Positions 18,688 to 26,398 of a DNA stretch of 50,184 bases are shown here, piece by piece. The stretch's first letter is position 1, and each line of letters starts with the position of its first letter. The translations under genes were made by a program, and so were the position numbers. Origin of the DNA: Acidobacteriota bacterium (GTDB lineage Bacteria; Acidobacteriota; CAIWXX01); NCBI GenBank assembly GCA_016191015.1, contig JACPPM010000218.1, positions 1 through 50,184 of the forward strand, given 5' to 3'. Under the pieces are notes generated by a model, which had not been told where the DNA came from, did no database searches, and worked only from the letters and a program-made list of their open reading frames with translations.

Positions 18688-18695
18688 GCAGGGGC

Positions 18696-18977
18696 GTGAA
18701 GATCGAAGTCAAGGTCCAGCCCCGGGCACCACGCAACGAGCTGGAGAGGGATTCGGCCGGCACGCTGAAGCTCAGGCTCACTGCAGCCCCGGTCGAGGGT
18801 GAGGCCAACCGGGCAGCGATCGAATTTCTTGCGAAGCATTTCGGCGTCAGTCGCTCGAGCGTCCGCCTCGTCCAAGGAGGGAAGTCGCGCCACAAGGTCT
18901 TTGAGATCAACGGCGGGGATACCGGAAAGCTACCGGCGGGCTTGGAGGCGAAACCGAAGCCGAAGCCGAAGCCCTGA
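18696..18977 (+). CDS. DUF167 / YggU-family protein
   Basis: This small conserved protein of unknown biochemical role is defined by KVQPRAPRNEL, LKLRLTAAPVEGEANRA and VRLVQGGKSRHKVFEI, which are all present here. The start is GTG at 18696, or TTG at 18684 overlapping the ychF stop; both are close behind AGGGG. The product has about 93 residues. The last dozen residues (alternating Lys-Pro) are encoded by a dispersed repeat and are not part of the fold. It is probably cotranscribed with ychF. Confidence 0.88.
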   Translation: MKIEVKVQPRAPRNELERDSAGTLKLRLTAAPVEGEANRAAIEFLAKHFGVSRSSVRLVQGGKSRHKVFEINGGDTGKLPAGLEAKPKPKPKP

Positions 18978-18992
18978 GCGAAGCGAAGGGCC
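18951..18992. repeat. GAGCGAAGCGAAGGGG element, copy 1
   Basis: Iterated GAAGCC followed by CTGAGCGAAGCGAAGGG overlaps the 3-prime end of the DUF167 gene, giving its Lys-Pro tail and stop. Other copies are at 22128-22160, 22334-22357 (nested in another repeat) and 49773-49807. Confidence 0.75.
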
Positions 18993-19060
18993 CCCTCCTT
19001 CTCTCCCGATCTCCCAACAGACCGAGCCACTTTCTTCCCCTCACCGAATCCAATGTCGCG

Positions 19061-19066
19061 TATAAT
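19061..19066 (+). promoter_or_regulatory. Candidate -10 element (TATAAT)
   Basis: A perfect TATAAT stands 32 bases before the ATG of the receiver-GGDEF gene. No good -35 hexamer is seen 16-18 bases upstream, so it may be an extended or activator-dependent promoter. Confidence 0.45.
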
Positions 19067-19097
19067 GGAGCAGCATGATCATTCAGGATGAGATCGA

Positions 19098-20087
19098 ATG
19101 AAGATACTCATTGTCGACGGGGATCGAGAAACGAGACAGCACGTGCGGGGACTGCTGGAGGCGGCGGGCTACACGGGGCTGCTGGAAGCCGAAACTTCCG
19201 GAGACGCATTCAGGCTTATAGGTCTCGGCGAGGCCGCGGGGAAGCGCGACGCCGTGGATGTGATTCTGATGGCGACCCAGACCGACGGCGGCGTGACCGG
19301 GGTTGAGACGTGCCGGAAGATCAAGCAGGATCCGGAAATGCAGGACGTGGCTGTGATCATGATGGCATCGGAGGGAGGAGCGGAGCAGTTGGAGGCGGCA
19401 TTCGACGCGGGCGCGATCGACTGCCTCAGCAAGCCGGTCAATCGGGTCGAGTTGCTAACGCGGATGGGCTCGGTGGTGAGAATGAAGCGTGAGGCGGAGG
19501 AGCGTCGGTCGCGGGAAGTCGAGCTTGGTGAGCTGAAGCGGCAGCTTGCCGACGCGAGGAGGGTGATGCAGTATCTTTCGGCCCTCGACAGCCAGACCGG
19601 AGTTGCGGACCGGGAGCATCTGGACCGAGCGCTCGATCATGAGTGGCGACGTGCCACGCGCGGGCCGACGCCCTTGTCGGCCGTCATGATCGACATCGAT
19701 TTTTTCAAGACTTACTCCGAGGTCTACGGTGCGGAGGGGGCCGAGCAGGCACAGGTGTCGGTCACCCGATCCCTCAGCGGTTCCTTGCGGCGACCCGCCG
19801 ATCTGCTCGGTCGTTACGACGACCAACGTCTTCTCGTGCTCCTCCCCGACACCCCGATCCAGGGAGCGGTCGCGATCGCCGAGGGCATGCGGGCCGGCAT
19901 CGAGTCGCTCGGGATCGCGCACACCCGCTCGCAGGTCAGTGACTGGGTCACGATCAGCTTGGGTGTCTCGACGGCCGTCCCGACCGTAGATGTCTCCCCG
20001 ACAACCCTCGTCGCAGCCGCGCAGCAGGCGCTCGGCCAAGCGAAGCATGGCGGCAGAAACCGCGTCATGGTTCACGTGCTCGACTGA
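19098..20087 (+). CDS. Receiver-GGDEF protein with degenerate phosphorylation and catalytic sites
   Basis: The 329-residue product has an N-terminal CheY-like receiver (1-125), a charged linker helix (about 126-160) and a GGDEF domain (about 165-325). In the receiver the expected phosphoacceptor is Ala59 (DVILMATQTDGG), one Asp of the acidic pair is Gly8, and the Lys of CLSKPV is kept. In the GGDEF domain the metal motif DIDFFK remains, but the signature after RY is DDQRL instead of GGDEF, so diguanylate cyclase activity is unlikely. The inhibitory-site RxxD (Arg232-Pro-Ala-Asp235) is retained. This pattern fits a c-di-GMP-binding effector rather than an enzyme, comparable to Caulobacter PopA; that role is inferred. 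The next genes are a phosphotransferase pair. Confidence 0.87.
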   Translation: MKILIVDGDRETRQHVRGLLEAAGYTGLLEAETSGDAFRLIGLGEAAGKRDAVDVILMATQTDGGVTGVETCRKIKQDPEMQDVAVIMMASEGGAEQLEAAFDAGAIDCLSKPVNRVELLTRMGSVVRMKREAEERRSREVELGELKRQLADARRVMQYLSALDSQTGVADREHLDRALDHEWRRATRGPTPLSAVMIDIDFFKTYSEVYGAEGAEQAQVSVTRSLSGSLRRPADLLGRYDDQRLLVLLPDTPIQGAVAIAEGMRAGIESLGIAHTRSQVSDWVTISLGVSTAVPTVDVSPTTLVAAAQQALGQAKHGGRNRVMVHVLD

Positions 20088-20093
20088 ATCGAG

Positions 20094-20248
20094 CAGTTCA
20101 AAGTTCAAAGTTCAAAGTTCAACGCAGCCGGGAGAGTCCCGGGTACCTGGAGGAATCGGAACGCGAATCTAATTCCTCGTCCAGTCTTGGCAAGCGTCCC
20201 GGACGAGTTTCTTGCAACTTGGAACTTTAAACTTTGAACCTTGAACTC
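20094..20248. repeat. Inverted heptamer array (AAGTTCA), second copy
   Basis: The left arm at 20094-20121 is four words of AAGTTCA type, starting seven bases after the GGDEF gene stop. The right arm at 20214-20248 is five inverted words (GCAACTT, GGAACTT, TAAACTT, TGAACCT, TGAACTC). The spacer is about 92 bases and includes CCGGGAGAGTCCCGG. The four-plus-five design is the same as at 8656-8872, with an unrelated spacer. Confidence 0.87.
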
Positions 20249-20301
20249 TTGACCCCTCGCAGCTATATTCGGGCTCAGATTCACGTGGACAGAGACAAGG
20301 C

Positions 20302-22185
20302 ATGAGTGCGTCGGAGGCAGCCGGGTTTCCGAATCCGTTCGCCGTCCAGACGCCGCCGGGCGCGGAGGGGTGGGAAAAGCTCTATCCGTATTACATGCTG
20401 TTCAGCTCCGAACGTCGACAGCTGGAGGAGGGGAAGTTCTGGTTCCGTGACAGCATGCATCATCCCGAGCCGCTGTATCCATTCGATGCGATCACCGCGG
20501 AGAGTTGGGGGGTGGCGTTGGGCGAGTACAACTCGCGAGTCTTCCTCTTTCCCGCGGGTCTCGGGATTGACCAGCGGATTCTGAACGGCTATCTCTATGT
20601 CAGCCCGAATGCGATCACGGACGAGGCGGTGATCAGAGCGCGGGTCGCGGGTTTTGCGGAACGGGCGGGTCACTATTACCAGAACTGGAACGACCTCTAC
20701 GACCGGTGGATCCGGAAGGCGGAAGCGGCCATAGCCGATCTCAAGGCTATCCAGATCCCGGAAATGCCTCAGATCGAGGAGTTGGCCGTTGTGCTGGAGG
20801 GGCGTGGAGTGACAAGCGCCTATCGGTTGATCGAGTCCTACGGGCGTGTCCTCGAGAGCATGTACAAGATCTGGCACTATCATTTCGAAATGCTGAATCT
20901 CGGGTACGCCGTGTACCAGACTTTCTTCGCGCACTGCAAGACGGTCTTCCCGGAGATACCGGACCAAAACATCGCACGTCTGGTCGCGGGGATCGACATT
21001 CTATTATTCAGGCCGGATGAGGAGCTGAAGCGTTTGGCGCGCGTTGCCGTTGAGCTCGGGGTCACGAGCTGTCTGCGGGGAACATCGAATCCGTCGGAGG
21101 TTCTGACGGGGTTACGAGAGACGGAAGCGGGAAGGAGATGGCTGTCCGCTCTGGAGGAATCCAAGGAACCGTGGTTCAACTTTTCGAGCGGGACCGGCTT
21201 CTGTCATGTCGACAGAAGCTGGGCCGACGACCTCAGCGTTCCTCTTGCATCGATCCGTCGCTACGCGGAACTGATCGAGGCCGGTGCGGACATCGCCCGC
21301 CCCCTCGATTCGATCAGGCGCGAAAGGGAGCGGATGGCGGACGAGTACGGTGCGCTTCTCCCGACCGATGACGACCGCAAGGCCTTTCGCGATCAGCTCG
21401 AATTGGCCCGCACCGTTTTCCCGTACATCGAAAACCACAACTTCTACGTCGAGCACTGGCACCATTCGGTATTCTGGAACAAGATGCGCGATTTTGGCAG
21501 ACTACTCGCCGCAGGCGGGTTTCTCAAGGATACCGATGATCTATTCTTCCTGAATCGCGTCGAGGTCGGTGAAGCCTTGTACGACCTCATCCTATCCTGG
21601 GCCGCCGGATCGCCGGCTCGCGGACCCGAGTATTGGCCCACTAAGGTGGAACAACGAAAGGCGATATTCGAGGCCTTGCGCCGCTCCCCACCCCCCATGG
21701 CGCTCGGCCAGCCACCCGAGGTCATCACCGATCCCGTCAGCATCATGCTTTGGGGGATCACGACGGAGACGGTGCGGGGCTGGCTCAGTCCCTCCCGCAA
21801 GGGCCTCGGCTCCACCTCACTCACCGGATCGCCGGGATCACCGGGGGTCGTCGAAGGTCCGGCGCGCGTCCTCATGAGCGCCGACCAACTCGTCGACGCA
21901 CTGCCCGGAGAGATCCTCGTCTGCCCGATTACGGCGCCGAGTTGGACGCCGGCATTCGCCACCGTCAGCGCCGTCGTGACCGACATAGGCGGAATCATGT
22001 CCCACGCCGCGATCGTCTGCAGGGAGTATGGGTTGCCTGCCGTCGTCGGCACAGGCCGCGCGACGACAACGTTCTCGACGGGACAGTGGTTGCGTGTCGA
22101 CGGCAATCGGGGCACCGTCGCAGTCGTGGAGCCGAAGCCCGAGCGAAGCGAAGGGGCTCCAGAATCTCCTCGCGGAAAAGAATAG
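20302..22185 (+). CDS. PEP-synthase/phenylphosphate-synthase-like phosphohistidine subunit
   Basis: The 627-residue product has an N-terminal, mostly helical, Tyr/Trp/His-rich region (about 1-500) with no family I can name firmly. It ends in a swivelling phosphohistidine domain (about 508-610): TAPSWTPAFATVSAVVTD, then GGIMSHAAIVCREYGLPAVVG with catalytic His568. There is no ATP-grasp domain and no PEP TIM barrel; the ATP-grasp half is the next gene. This split matches phenylphosphate synthase of Thauera aromatica, where a roughly 70 kDa subunit carries the phosphohistidine near residue 569 (from memory). The true acceptor is unknown, since no phenylphosphate carboxylase genes are nearby. The last 15 or so residues come from a dispersed repeat. 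Confidence 0.83.
   Translation: MSASEAAGFPNPFAVQTPPGAEGWEKLYPYYMLFSSERRQLEEGKFWFRDSMHHPEPLYPFDAITAESWGVALGEYNSRVFLFPAGLGIDQRILNGYLYVSPNAITDEAVIRARVAGFAERAGHYYQNWNDLYDRWIRKAEAAIADLKAIQIPEMPQIEELAVVLEGRGVTSAYRLIESYGRVLESMYKIWHYHFEMLNLGYAVYQTFFAHCKTVFPEIPDQNIARLVAGIDILLFRPDEELKRLARVAVELGVTSCLRGTSNPSEVLTGLRETEAGRRWLSALEESKEPWFNFSSGTGFCHVDRSWADDLSVPLASIRRYAELIEAGADIARPLDSIRRERERMADEYGALLPTDDDRKAFRDQLELARTVFPYIENHNFYVEHWHHSVFWNKMRDFGRLLAAGGFLKDTDDLFFLNRVEVGEALYDLILSWAAGSPARGPEYWPTKVEQRKAIFEALRRSPPPMALGQPPEVITDPVSIMLWGITTETVRGWLSPSRKGLGSTSLTGSPGSPGVVEGPARVLMSADQLVDALPGEILVCPITAPSWTPAFATVSAVVTDIGGIMSHAAIVCREYGLPAVVGTGRATTTFSTGQWLRVDGNRGTVAVVEPKPERSEGAPESPRGKE
22128..22160. repeat. GAGCGAAGCGAAGGGG element, copy 2 (within coding sequence)
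   Basis: A 33-base hairpin-capable element (GGAGCC at one end, GGCTCC at the other) lies in frame at the 3-prime end of the phosphohistidine subunit. It encodes EPKPERSEGAP after the last conserved strand of the His domain. Confidence 0.78.
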
Positions 22186-22446
22186 TGTCTTACAAGTTGC
22201 GTGTTGACACGAAATGGCAAGAATGCGAGGGGGCAAGATCTTCCGAACTCCTCTCAGGAACGCAGGAGGAGAGGAATGCAGGAACGGAGCGCTCGCCTCG
22301 GACAATCAGGGTGGCTCGGAAGAACGCTCTCACCCCTTCGCTTCGCTCAGGGCTCCGGCTCCACGCTCCAGGCCCGCGAAGCGGGCCGGACGCTCTCACG
22401 CGCGGTGGAGACGCAACCTTTTTGGTTGCGGCTCCGCCGCGTTAGG
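22183..22446. repeat. Composite dispersed element, copy A
   Basis: It begins TAGTGTCT exactly at the stop codon of the phosphohistidine gene and ends in a strong hairpin (22404-22438, stem 15 bases, TTTTT loop). It matches copy B (49870-50111, opposite strand) over nearly its whole length, at roughly four in five bases by eye. An internal hairpin is at 22371-22387 (GGCCCGC, GAA, GCGGGCC). A 24-base GAGCGAAGCGAAGGG-type insert (22334-22357, complement orientation) is present here and absent from copy B. Short open frames across it are repeat-derived and not called as genes. Confidence 0.87.
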
Positions 22447-22591
22447 GTGTGAAAGAGTTGGAGAGTGAGAGCGTGGGAGAGTTCCGTGCCGGCCTCACGG
22501 ACTTCGCCTCAACCTCCCCAGCGTCCGGTCCGGCCCGGCCCCGCTTCCATCCCTGTAATGGAAAATCTGCGCGGGGCACCACATTCGGCAA

Positions 22592-22612
22592 TTTGCACTT
22601 TGCATTGTGCAC
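22592..22612. repeat. Short heptamer array (TTTGCAC)
   Basis: Three consecutive 7-base words (TTTGCAC, TTTGCAT, TGTGCAC) lie in the gap between the two phosphotransferase subunit genes. From 22447 to 22591 I see only low-complexity GC-rich sequence and no gene. Confidence 0.6.
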
Positions 22613-22666
22613 CCGGCAAGCCGAGCCTTGGTGCCGCGATTGCTCGTCGGAGGCTGCGTAGAGGCC

Positions 22667-24439
22667 ATGAGTGTCACCGAATTCCCTGCCTCCCCTTATA
22701 TCCTTCCGCTCGAGGATTGCACTCTCACCGGGCACGCCCTCGTGGGAGGCAAGAATGCGCGCCTTGGTGAGTTGATCCGTGCAGGGATCCCGGTTCCACC
22801 GGGAGTAGTCGTCACAGTGGGCGCATACGCTGATTTTGTGGCACGGACCGGACTGAGCGATCAGATCCAGCGTCTCTTGGCGGTGGGCGCACCCGCAGGA
22901 ATCGGTGATCTGCTGCAGGTGAGTGCGGTCATTCGGGAAGCGATTCTCACGGCTGATCTCCCGGGGGAGATCGCAGACTCGATTCGCGATGGATATGCTC
23001 GTCTGTGCGAAGAATGCGGAAAGCGAAACCTCGCGGTGGCTGTGCGATCGAGCGCCACCGACGAGAATCTTCCCGGCACATCGCTCGCCGGACTGTTGGA
23101 GACCTCTCTCTGGGTGGCTGGTGCTGACCAGGTTCTCAGGAGCGTGGTGCGATGCTGGGCGAGCATGTTCGGTCACCCCGCTCTCGCCTACCGCCTCCGC
23201 ATGGGTATGCCCCTGGGAGGAGGGTCGATGGCCGTGGGTATTCAACGCATGGTCGATGCGCGTGCTGCGGGCGTGATGTTCACGCTCAACCCGGCCAATG
23301 GTGATCGATCCAAGATCGCGATCGAAGGGGGCAAGGGGATCGGCGCCATCGTCGCCGCTGGCACCGTTACGCCCGAGCTTTTTCTGGTGGACAAGGTGTC
23401 GTCGGATCTGATCGACACTCGGCGCGGTCTAGCGATTGATGCCTGTCTGAGCGAGCAGGAGATCGGCGCGCTCGTGGATCTCGGGAGGCGTGTCGAGCGG
23501 CAGTTCGGATGCCCGCAAGACATCGAGTGGGCAGTCGCACGGGACGTGTCGTTTCCGGCGAGCATCGCGGTGGTTCAGAGCCGTCCCGAGACGGGATGGG
23601 CCAGGCGGGCGGTCGTATCACTGTCCAGGCCGATGCCGCGTCTGGTCGACTACGTTGTCGCGCGGATGGCTCCGCTCGTGAAACCGTGGGAGCCCCCGGT
23701 CATCTACCTGGTGCGTCACGGGGAGGTAGAAACGCACATTGCTGATGTCGGGCTGACCATGCAGGGGCGCCAGCGGACCGGATCGGCTGCCGGCGAGCTT
23801 GCCGCGCAGATCTCTACCGGAGATTCCGTCCGGGTGCATTATGCACCCTCTGCGCGTGCGAAGGAGACCGCCACAATCCTGCACGCACGCTTGACCGAAG
23901 CTCTGGTGGATGTCCGATCGGGACTCGGGGCCGCCATCTTTCCGGCTGCCGCTGATCCATCCCTCTGCAACGGCCGCTTCTTTGTGCGGCCCGGTCAAGA
24001 TCCGCTCGATCCCGTGCTCGCGTATGCCGAGACCACCGCCTTCGTATCGGCGAACCAAGGGGCGCCGCGGGCACACGTCGAGTTTTTTAGCGGATTCTGG
24101 GCGTGTCCCGATCCGATGGGCTACTGGCTCGCGCGCGATTCGCACGGATGCGCCGAGACACCAGCCGACGTCACGAGGCGGGTGATGGAGCGGATTCGGC
24201 AAATCATCGACGTGGACGTCGAGAGCGATCGCGGCCGGACCCATTGGATCATGGTGACCCATTCGGGAACCATCCGCGCGTTGTTGCGAGATGTGTTCGG
24301 CGAAGATCCAGGAGAACCGGACTACTGCGAGATCATCCGCATCGATGTTCCCGGCCCGACCGGCGACTGCATTGTCCACCGCGGCGCCCGCACTGCGCGC
24401 TTCGACCCACGCGCCAGCCAATCGCATACCGATCGGTAA
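22667..24439 (+). CDS. ATP-grasp (PPDK_N/PEP-synthase N-domain) fused to histidine phosphatase domain
   Basis: The 590-residue product starts with a PEP-synthase-type ATP-binding region (1-310): VGGKNARLGEL, IPVPPGVVVT, VRSSATDENLPG (126-137), the metal-site segment DIEWAV (about 285-290) and VVQSRPET. After a linker, a histidine phosphatase/phosphoglycerate mutase-like domain (about 345-575) carries LVRHGEV (Arg350, His351) and MVTHSGTIRALL (His532), the two catalytic histidine motifs. It pairs with the upstream phosphohistidine subunit: this protein would use ATP to phosphorylate that histidine. The fused phosphatase is not part of known PEP synthases or phenylphosphate synthases. ATG at 22667 is chosen over an upstream in-frame ATG at 22607, because GGAGG and GAGG precede it and the conserved fold begins soon after. 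Confidence 0.87.
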   Translation: MSVTEFPASPYILPLEDCTLTGHALVGGKNARLGELIRAGIPVPPGVVVTVGAYADFVARTGLSDQIQRLLAVGAPAGIGDLLQVSAVIREAILTADLPGEIADSIRDGYARLCEECGKRNLAVAVRSSATDENLPGTSLAGLLETSLWVAGADQVLRSVVRCWASMFGHPALAYRLRMGMPLGGGSMAVGIQRMVDARAAGVMFTLNPANGDRSKIAIEGGKGIGAIVAAGTVTPELFLVDKVSSDLIDTRRGLAIDACLSEQEIGALVDLGRRVERQFGCPQDIEWAVARDVSFPASIAVVQSRPETGWARRAVVSLSRPMPRLVDYVVARMAPLVKPWEPPVIYLVRHGEVETHIADVGLTMQGRQRTGSAAGELAAQISTGDSVRVHYAPSARAKETATILHARLTEALVDVRSGLGAAIFPAAADPSLCNGRFFVRPGQDPLDPVLAYAETTAFVSANQGAPRAHVEFFSGFWACPDPMGYWLARDSHGCAETPADVTRRVMERIRQIIDVDVESDRGRTHWIMVTHSGTIRALLRDVFGEDPGEPDYCEIIRIDVPGPTGDCIVHRGARTARFDPRASQSHTDR

Positions 24440-24455
24440 TCCACCGGAGATGATA

Positions 24456-24482
24456 GCCGCAGGCTTTAACCTGCGACGGCCG
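24456..24482. terminator. Hairpin between convergent genes
   Basis: GCCGCAGG and CCTGCGACGGC pair around a CTTTAA loop in the 89-base gap between the convergent phosphotransferase and restriction genes. There is no T-tract, so it may be a bidirectional stem or a REP-type repeat rather than a classical terminator. Confidence 0.5.
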
Positions 24483-24528
24483 AACGCTCGCGGCCCAAAG
24501 CCCGCCTACGCCACGTCGACACGCCCGC

Positions 24529-25149
24529 TCACGTCGTCTCCCCGTCACCATTGCGAACCACCGGCTTGCCGTGGCGAATAGTCACGTCCTTTCGGGAGTA
24601 GACTGCCTTCCCTTTGAGCTTCTTTGCGGTGTTCTTGACGCCGAAGGTGTGGGTTCTCCCTCCGCCCAAGTTCCCGGCGGAGCTCTTCTCATATTTCCAG
24701 TCTGACTTCTCGAGGTAGACCACATCGACTCTCCAAATAATCACCGGTCTTCCGGACTCGAGGGATTCGGTAGGGTCAACCAAGTAACGCCAGATAATGT
24801 ACCAGCCAGGGTGATCATAGTGCGACTGGATAGCCCATGGGCGCTTGCTACCTTTGCTTTCCAATGACTCCTGCGGGGATGGGTTCTGTCCCGAGCCGCG
24901 TCGCCGAAGGTCCGGAAAGCGCTGTTGGGCGGTGTCTACGTTTCTGTGCTTCTCGTAGGCACTGACCGAGTGAAGGGCTTTCGTCCCGAAGATGCCGACG
25001 ATTGCGCTGAAGACATTGGCCTGCTCCGTGTAGATCTCGACCAGATCTGCAAGCCCTCGCTCTATGTAGTCGATCGCTCGCTTGATCGCGCCGATATCGA
25101 GTCCCGGTGGCAGGGGGACGGTTCGGTCGAGATCACTTGCCCGAATCAT
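24529..25149 (-). CDS. Probable restriction endonuclease paired with the adjacent methyltransferase
   Basis: I do not recognise the family with confidence. The 206-residue product has a helical N-terminal part (DIGAIKRAIDYIERGLADLV), an aromatic core HYDHPGWYIIWRYLVDPT, and a strand IIWRVDVVYLEK whose Asp plus Glu-x-Lys-like residues could be a PD-(D/E)xK-type site; this is not proven. A basic C-terminal third follows. It is translated after the methyltransferase and overlaps it by 17 bases, as is common for type II restriction-modification pairs. Base composition is lower in GC than its neighbours, suggesting transfer. The start ATG at 25149 is preferred; the frame continues 105 bases further upstream. 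It could also be an unrelated accessory gene. Confidence 0.55.
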   Translation of the reverse strand: MIRASDLDRTVPLPPGLDIGAIKRAIDYIERGLADLVEIYTEQANVFSAIVGIFGTKALHSVSAYEKHRNVDTAQQRFPDLRRRGSGQNPSPQESLESKGSKRPWAIQSHYDHPGWYIIWRYLVDPTESLESGRPVIIWRVDVVYLEKSDWKYEKSSAGNLGGGRTHTFGVKNTAKKLKGKAVYSRKDVTIRHGKPVVRNGDGETT

Positions 25150-26116
25150 TCGTGCCGTTCTGAGAGAGCTGAAACTGCGCCAGTCGTGGAACGGCCCTAC
25201 ACGCCAGTTCAAAATACCAGGGATCCATTTCCAGGCCGATACCAGCGAGACCACAGGCAGCGGCAGCCGCGATCGTCGAACCGGACCCCATGAACGGATC
25301 CAGAATCAGCCCCTCGCTAAATGGCAGCGCAGCTCGGACGATCTGTCGCAGGAAGCTCTGCGGCTTCAGCGAGGGGTGGGGAGCAATCTCGCGCTCAAAT
25401 CCTCGGGCTGGTGCTGAGAAGATCATATCCCGGAATGGCTCGGTCGCTGAAATGCGCCGCAACCCGCCTGTTCTCCATCTCCTGAGGTTATCTTGGACCC
25501 GCCCTTCACATGGCTTCCGGAACAAGCCCCATGGCTCCCAACAGGATCGTGGCATGACGGACACATCTGCAAATTCCTTGTGTGCGTTCTTAGGGCGATC
25601 ACCACCGCGCAGCGTGTGGACCACACGAATAATCTCGCCACGCTTCTCAAAACCAGCCGCGATGAACGGTTCGTACACAAGGTAGGAGACAAGTGGATTC
25701 GTGGCGATGAAGACGTGAGCTCCCGGCACGAGCACCGGCATCAAGGATTCAGCCAGCCGCCTGAAGAAGTCTCGGAGTGCCGCGCGATCTTGTTCGGTCA
25801 GGACGGTGAACCGTGGCAGCGGCATGCGCCGGCACCCGTCGAAATTCGGAGGAATGCGCCACACGCCGCCTCGTCCTCTACGGAGCTTTTCCAGCTCGCG
25901 CGGGGAGTACTCCAGCAGGCCGTATGGGGGATCGGTCACCACCGCGTGCACGGAATTGGGCTCGGCCTCTCGGAGCCACTCGAAGGCATCCACATTGCCA
26001 AGCTCATACTCCCCGCCATCGAAAGCCCCCTTCAGCCACACGCGCTCGCGACGTCGGAGATCTAGCTGGCGAGGACTCGCCGGGCTTCTCACGGCGGATC
26101 CATGAACTGATGACAT
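25133..26116 (-). CDS. Site-specific DNA methyltransferase, beta class
   Basis: The 327-residue product is an amino-methyltransferase (N6-adenine or N4-cytosine). The catalytic motif DPPYG comes first, and the cofactor motif LILDPFMGSGSTIAAAAACG with a following GIGLEMD comes near the C-terminus. That order defines the beta class, with the target-recognition region between the two. The ATG at 26116 follows a strong GGAGAGGAAGG ribosome site; an ATG at 26164 is weaker. Its product would protect DNA from the overlapping downstream nuclease candidate. The recognition sequence cannot be read from the gene. Confidence 0.9.
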   Translation of the reverse strand: MSSVHGSAVRSPASPRQLDLRRRERVWLKGAFDGGEYELGNVDAFEWLREAEPNSVHAVVTDPPYGLLEYSPRELEKLRRGRGGVWRIPPNFDGCRRMPLPRFTVLTEQDRAALRDFFRRLAESLMPVLVPGAHVFIATNPLVSYLVYEPFIAAGFEKRGEIIRVVHTLRGGDRPKNAHKEFADVSVMPRSCWEPWGLFRKPCEGRVQDNLRRWRTGGLRRISATEPFRDMIFSAPARGFEREIAPHPSLKPQSFLRQIVRAALPFSEGLILDPFMGSGSTIAAAAACGLAGIGLEMDPWYFELACRAVPRLAQFQLSQNGTNDSGK

Positions 26117-26290
26117 CAAGCCTTCCTCTCCTGGATGCAATCGAGTTGGCTCGGAACCCGACATGCGCGCGTACAGCGCAAGCCTTCTGAGAATCCTCCG
26201 CGGATCTCCACGGCCACGATTATAGAGTGGGTCCATCTGTCGTTCAAGCCACCCGCCAAGGCGCACACGACCGCGATGGCGGATCGTTGA

Positions 26291-26398
26291 GGGATGCAGG
26301 AACGGACCGTTCACCTCACCTGCTCAGGGAGGCACGGAACGCTCTCACGCTCCACGCTGCCACGCTCCAGGCGCGCGAAGCGCGCCGGACGCTCTCAC
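26291..26398. repeat. Composite dispersed element, partial copy C
   Basis: This block matches the middle of copies A and B (from GGATGCAGGAACGG to GGACGCTCTCAC). Its internal hairpin at 26370-26386 reads GGCGCGC, GAA, GCGCGCC. Relative to copy A, one C-G pair is changed to G-C on both sides, so pairing is kept. It ends on the stop codon of the large histidine kinase. Confidence 0.8.

Noticed and set aside
22201-22452. Small open frame ending in ETQPFWLRLRRV in copy A, and similar frames at 49607-50093
   Set aside because: These frames follow the dispersed element in several reading frames, are interrupted differently in each copy and lack ribosome sites; they are repeat-derived.
20302-24439. 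Anaerobic phenol degradation locus
   Set aside because: Only the two phosphotransferase-like subunits are present; no CBS-domain third subunit, phenylphosphate carboxylase or UbiD-like genes are nearby, so the substrate is left open.
24529-26116. Type I or type III restriction system
   Set aside because: There is no helicase-type restriction subunit or specificity subunit; the single methyltransferase with a small partner fits type II better.
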